Origin: Lethocerus indicus
Taxonomy: Eukaryota > Arthropoda > Insecta > Hemiptera > Belostomatidae
NCBI GenBank assembly: GCA_019843655.1
Contig: JACDQD010000003.1
Span: forward strand, 5,644,925 to 5,708,924
Reading direction: 5' to 3'
DNA length: 64,000 nt
Part shown: one piece after another, positions 62,631-64,000 of the stretch
Layout of the letters: every line of letters starts with the position of its first letter
Numbering within the stretch: position 1 is the stretch's first letter
Made by a program: the position numbers and the translations under genes
Notes under the pieces: model-generated
Databases searched by the model: none
Seen by the model: only the letters and a program-made list of their open reading frames with translations
What the model was told of the DNA's origin: nothing

Positions 62631-62840
62631 GTGCAAGTGCACCAAACGAACTTTAGTTAAGTACATTTCCGCACCACCCTCAGGGGGCGCTAGTTTATCT
62701 GTGCAAGTGCACTCAATGAACTTTAGTTAAGTACATTTCCGCACCACCCTCAGGGGGCGGTAGTTTATCGGTGCAAGTGCACCCAACTCACTTTAGTTAA
62801 GTACATTTCTGCACTACACTCAGGGGGCGCTAGTTTCACA
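62631..62840. repeat. three tandem 70-bp units
   Basis: Units start at 62631, 62701 and 62771, with a period of exactly 70 bp. Each holds GTGCAAGTGCAC, then CTTTAGTTAAGTACATTTC, then a C-rich stretch and CTCAGGGGGCGCTAGTTT. Units 1 and 2 are nearly identical; unit 3 has several changes (for example ACTACACTC for ACCACCCTC) and ends in CACAAAAA where the inner right arm begins. The GTGCA box is shared with the inner arms. Confidence 0.9.
62675..62833 (+). promoter_or_regulatory. three CTCF-core-like sites, same orientation
   Basis: CCCTCAGGGGGCGCTAG at 62677-62693, CAGGGGGCGGTAG at 62751-62763 and CAGGGGGCGCTAG at 62821-62833. CAGGGGGCGCTA agrees with the 3' two-thirds of the vertebrate CTCF consensus (CCACCAGGGGGCGCTA). 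Copies 1 and 3 match it fully in the core and copy 2 has G for C. All face the same way, 70 bp apart. Binding is a prediction, and CTCF specificity in the host species is assumed. Confidence 0.4.
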
Positions 62841-63157
62841 AAAATCGTTCGTTGAGTGCACTTGCACCGATTAACTAGATTACTAAAAATATACCTTTTT
62901 GAATATATTTTGGTTCAACAGGAAAACTTTAATGATCGTAAATACACAATACCAGATACACACCTAATAGTTGTGACCAGTTGTGTCATCAAATATATAT
63001 TTGACCGATAATCCGACAAAGACTTAAGCCGATTAACCAAAGCCCTCCCAACCCAAATAAGACAAACAATATCCCCCAAAACACAATAACAAGACACATA
63101 TATATACACACGACAACCACCACAGTACAAGTGACGGTTACAGTGCAGTGAGGATGC

Positions 63158-64000
63158 CCAAGAAACATCCTAAGTGCCAAAGTGACTAACACCGCTACTG
63201 AAGATAGAGAGCAGCAGAAACCGCTCTACCATAAGATCAAACCAACGAGAGGAGATAGAAACACACGAAACCTACGGTATCCTACTGTATTTTCCATAAT
63301 AAACAACTTGACAACCTTTCAAAAATTCCAACTTGCTTCGTCATCTTGGAGGTCATTAGGCCATTAATATAATCCGATGTGACAACGGTTCCTCACTGTC
63401 TCTCTCCACTGTTCTCTCCTTCTCTGTCTATCCCACTCATAATGTGCAATTTGTCATAAACATGCCAGAGATAACGTCTATACCTCCATGAATATTTATG
63501 AAATCACGAGGGCTCGCTTGCCAAATTTCTGGAGGCCAAATAATAAATACTTTATTCTGTCGCGATATCAAGATCTTATTAGGCGTTTATTGTGACTCGA
63601 GGCTCGCTCCCGCTCGAATCAAAGGGGATAGTTGACATGTGCGACGATATAAATGGTACAACAACCGTGTTAAGTCTAACCAAATACTTTTTTTAGTTGG
63701 ATGAACGAAACTGAATTCGATCTGTATGAAAATGTCTACATTTCGTACAGTCGTACAGATTGTTGGAAATGTAGTTTTAAATTTATGCGAAATGCCAAGA
63801 CATAATGCTCCCAAATATATCTAATTAGTAATCAAGAGGAAGATTATACTCAACATCCGCTGTTATTAGTGGCGAATGTCCGCAAGAAATCAGAGAAAAA
63901 ATATCAGAAGGATTTAACATTGGAGATGACCTTCTTCGCAAACAGTGCCGGGAGATTTTCAACTATAGATTGTCTGTCAGTTCATTTGGGGGAGGTAAGG
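63158..64000. other. noncoding DNA with a homeodomain-site-rich block
   Basis: No supported gene; the frame at 63182-63367 is featureless. In 63440-63630 several Abd-B/Cdx-type words cluster: GTCATAAA (63453-63460), TTTATG (63495-63500), TTTATT (63551-63556) and TTTATTG (63586-63592), followed by a TCF/LEF-type ATCAAAGG (63618-63625). The block reads like a conserved developmental enhancer, but conservation cannot be seen from one sequence. The final 200 bases are AT-rich with nothing notable. Confidence 0.4.

Larger units (their letters stand above)
62406..63157. mobile_element. foldback element enclosing a tandem array
   Basis: Inverted arms are visible in three blocks. Outer: 62483-62513 with 63063-63092 (near-identical, one indel and one substitution). 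Middle: 62524-62540 with 62962-62978 (17 of 17). Inner: 62608-62642 with 62856-62890 (34 of 35), continuing more weakly to 62650/62848. A last possible pair is GTATCCTCAC (62406-62415) with the reverse complement of 63148-63157 (9 of 10), so the true ends are uncertain. Between the arms lie three 70-bp tandem units. The right arm has about 75 extra bases. It has no coding capacity and I see no clear target-site duplication. It resembles foldback-type or long-TIR MITE elements; no superfamily is claimed. Confidence 0.7.

Noticed and set aside
62989..63192. Hydrophobic minus-strand frame in the right arm
   Set aside because: It arises from the foldback arm and TG-rich sequence, and no matching frame exists in the left arm.

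Overview
This 64 kb window looks like noncoding DNA from an animal nuclear genome. An invertebrate, probably an arthropod, is my best guess. The grounds are: no bacterial-style gene packing; overall AT-rich composition broken by many CpG-rich islands; CpG dinucleotides that do not look depleted by eye (against a typical vertebrate genome); frequent (TA)n, (GA)n and trinucleotide microsatellites; and a short Tc1/mariner-type element. No translated product was recognised, and the taxonomic call is an inference.

I found no protein-coding gene I can defend. The longest open frames (about 210, 160, 150, 146 and 141 codons) mostly lie on the pyrimidine strand of purine/pyrimidine tracts, where stop codons are depleted by composition, or they overlap equally open frames on the other strand. 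I also found no tRNA, rRNA, snRNA or known microRNA by reading. The window is therefore best read as a gene desert or the inside of a very large intron.

Layout: 1-13.9 kb is AT-rich DNA with a CpG island carrying a DRE-like and a TATA-like site (1.85-2.18 kb), a 235-bp Tc1/mariner-type MITE with a TA target duplication (7.09-7.32 kb) and a 70-nt imperfect hairpin (9.50-9.57 kb). From 13.9 to 34.1 kb, CpG-rich islands alternate with AT-rich spacers; there are (TA)n arrays at 29.9, 31.6 and 31.8 kb and a 10-bp-phased TAAT array at 23.2 kb. From 34.1 to 45.9 kb is quieter DNA with a second 10-bp-phased homeodomain-type repeat (41.7 kb) and a (GA)28 array (44.9 kb). From 46.0 to 50.5 kb is the most promoter- or insulator-like part: two GGCGCGCC palindromes, then an island with a purine-to-pyrimidine strand switch, a 22-bp perfect GAGA/CTC palindrome and a palindromic CTCF-like core. 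From 50.5 to 62.2 kb is AT-rich DNA with palindrome-rich GC blocks at 53.4 and 54.8 kb.

The right end holds the most striking structure: a foldback element (about 62.48-63.09 kb, perhaps 62.41-63.16 kb) whose arms enclose three tandem units of exactly 70 bp. Each unit has a palindromic GGTGCA/TGCACC-type box and a close match to the vertebrate CTCF core (CAGGGGGCGCTA). If real, this is a mobile element carrying a ready-made array of insulator-like sites. Nearly all functional statements here are inferences from sequence pattern; structure such as repeats, palindromes and periods was read directly.
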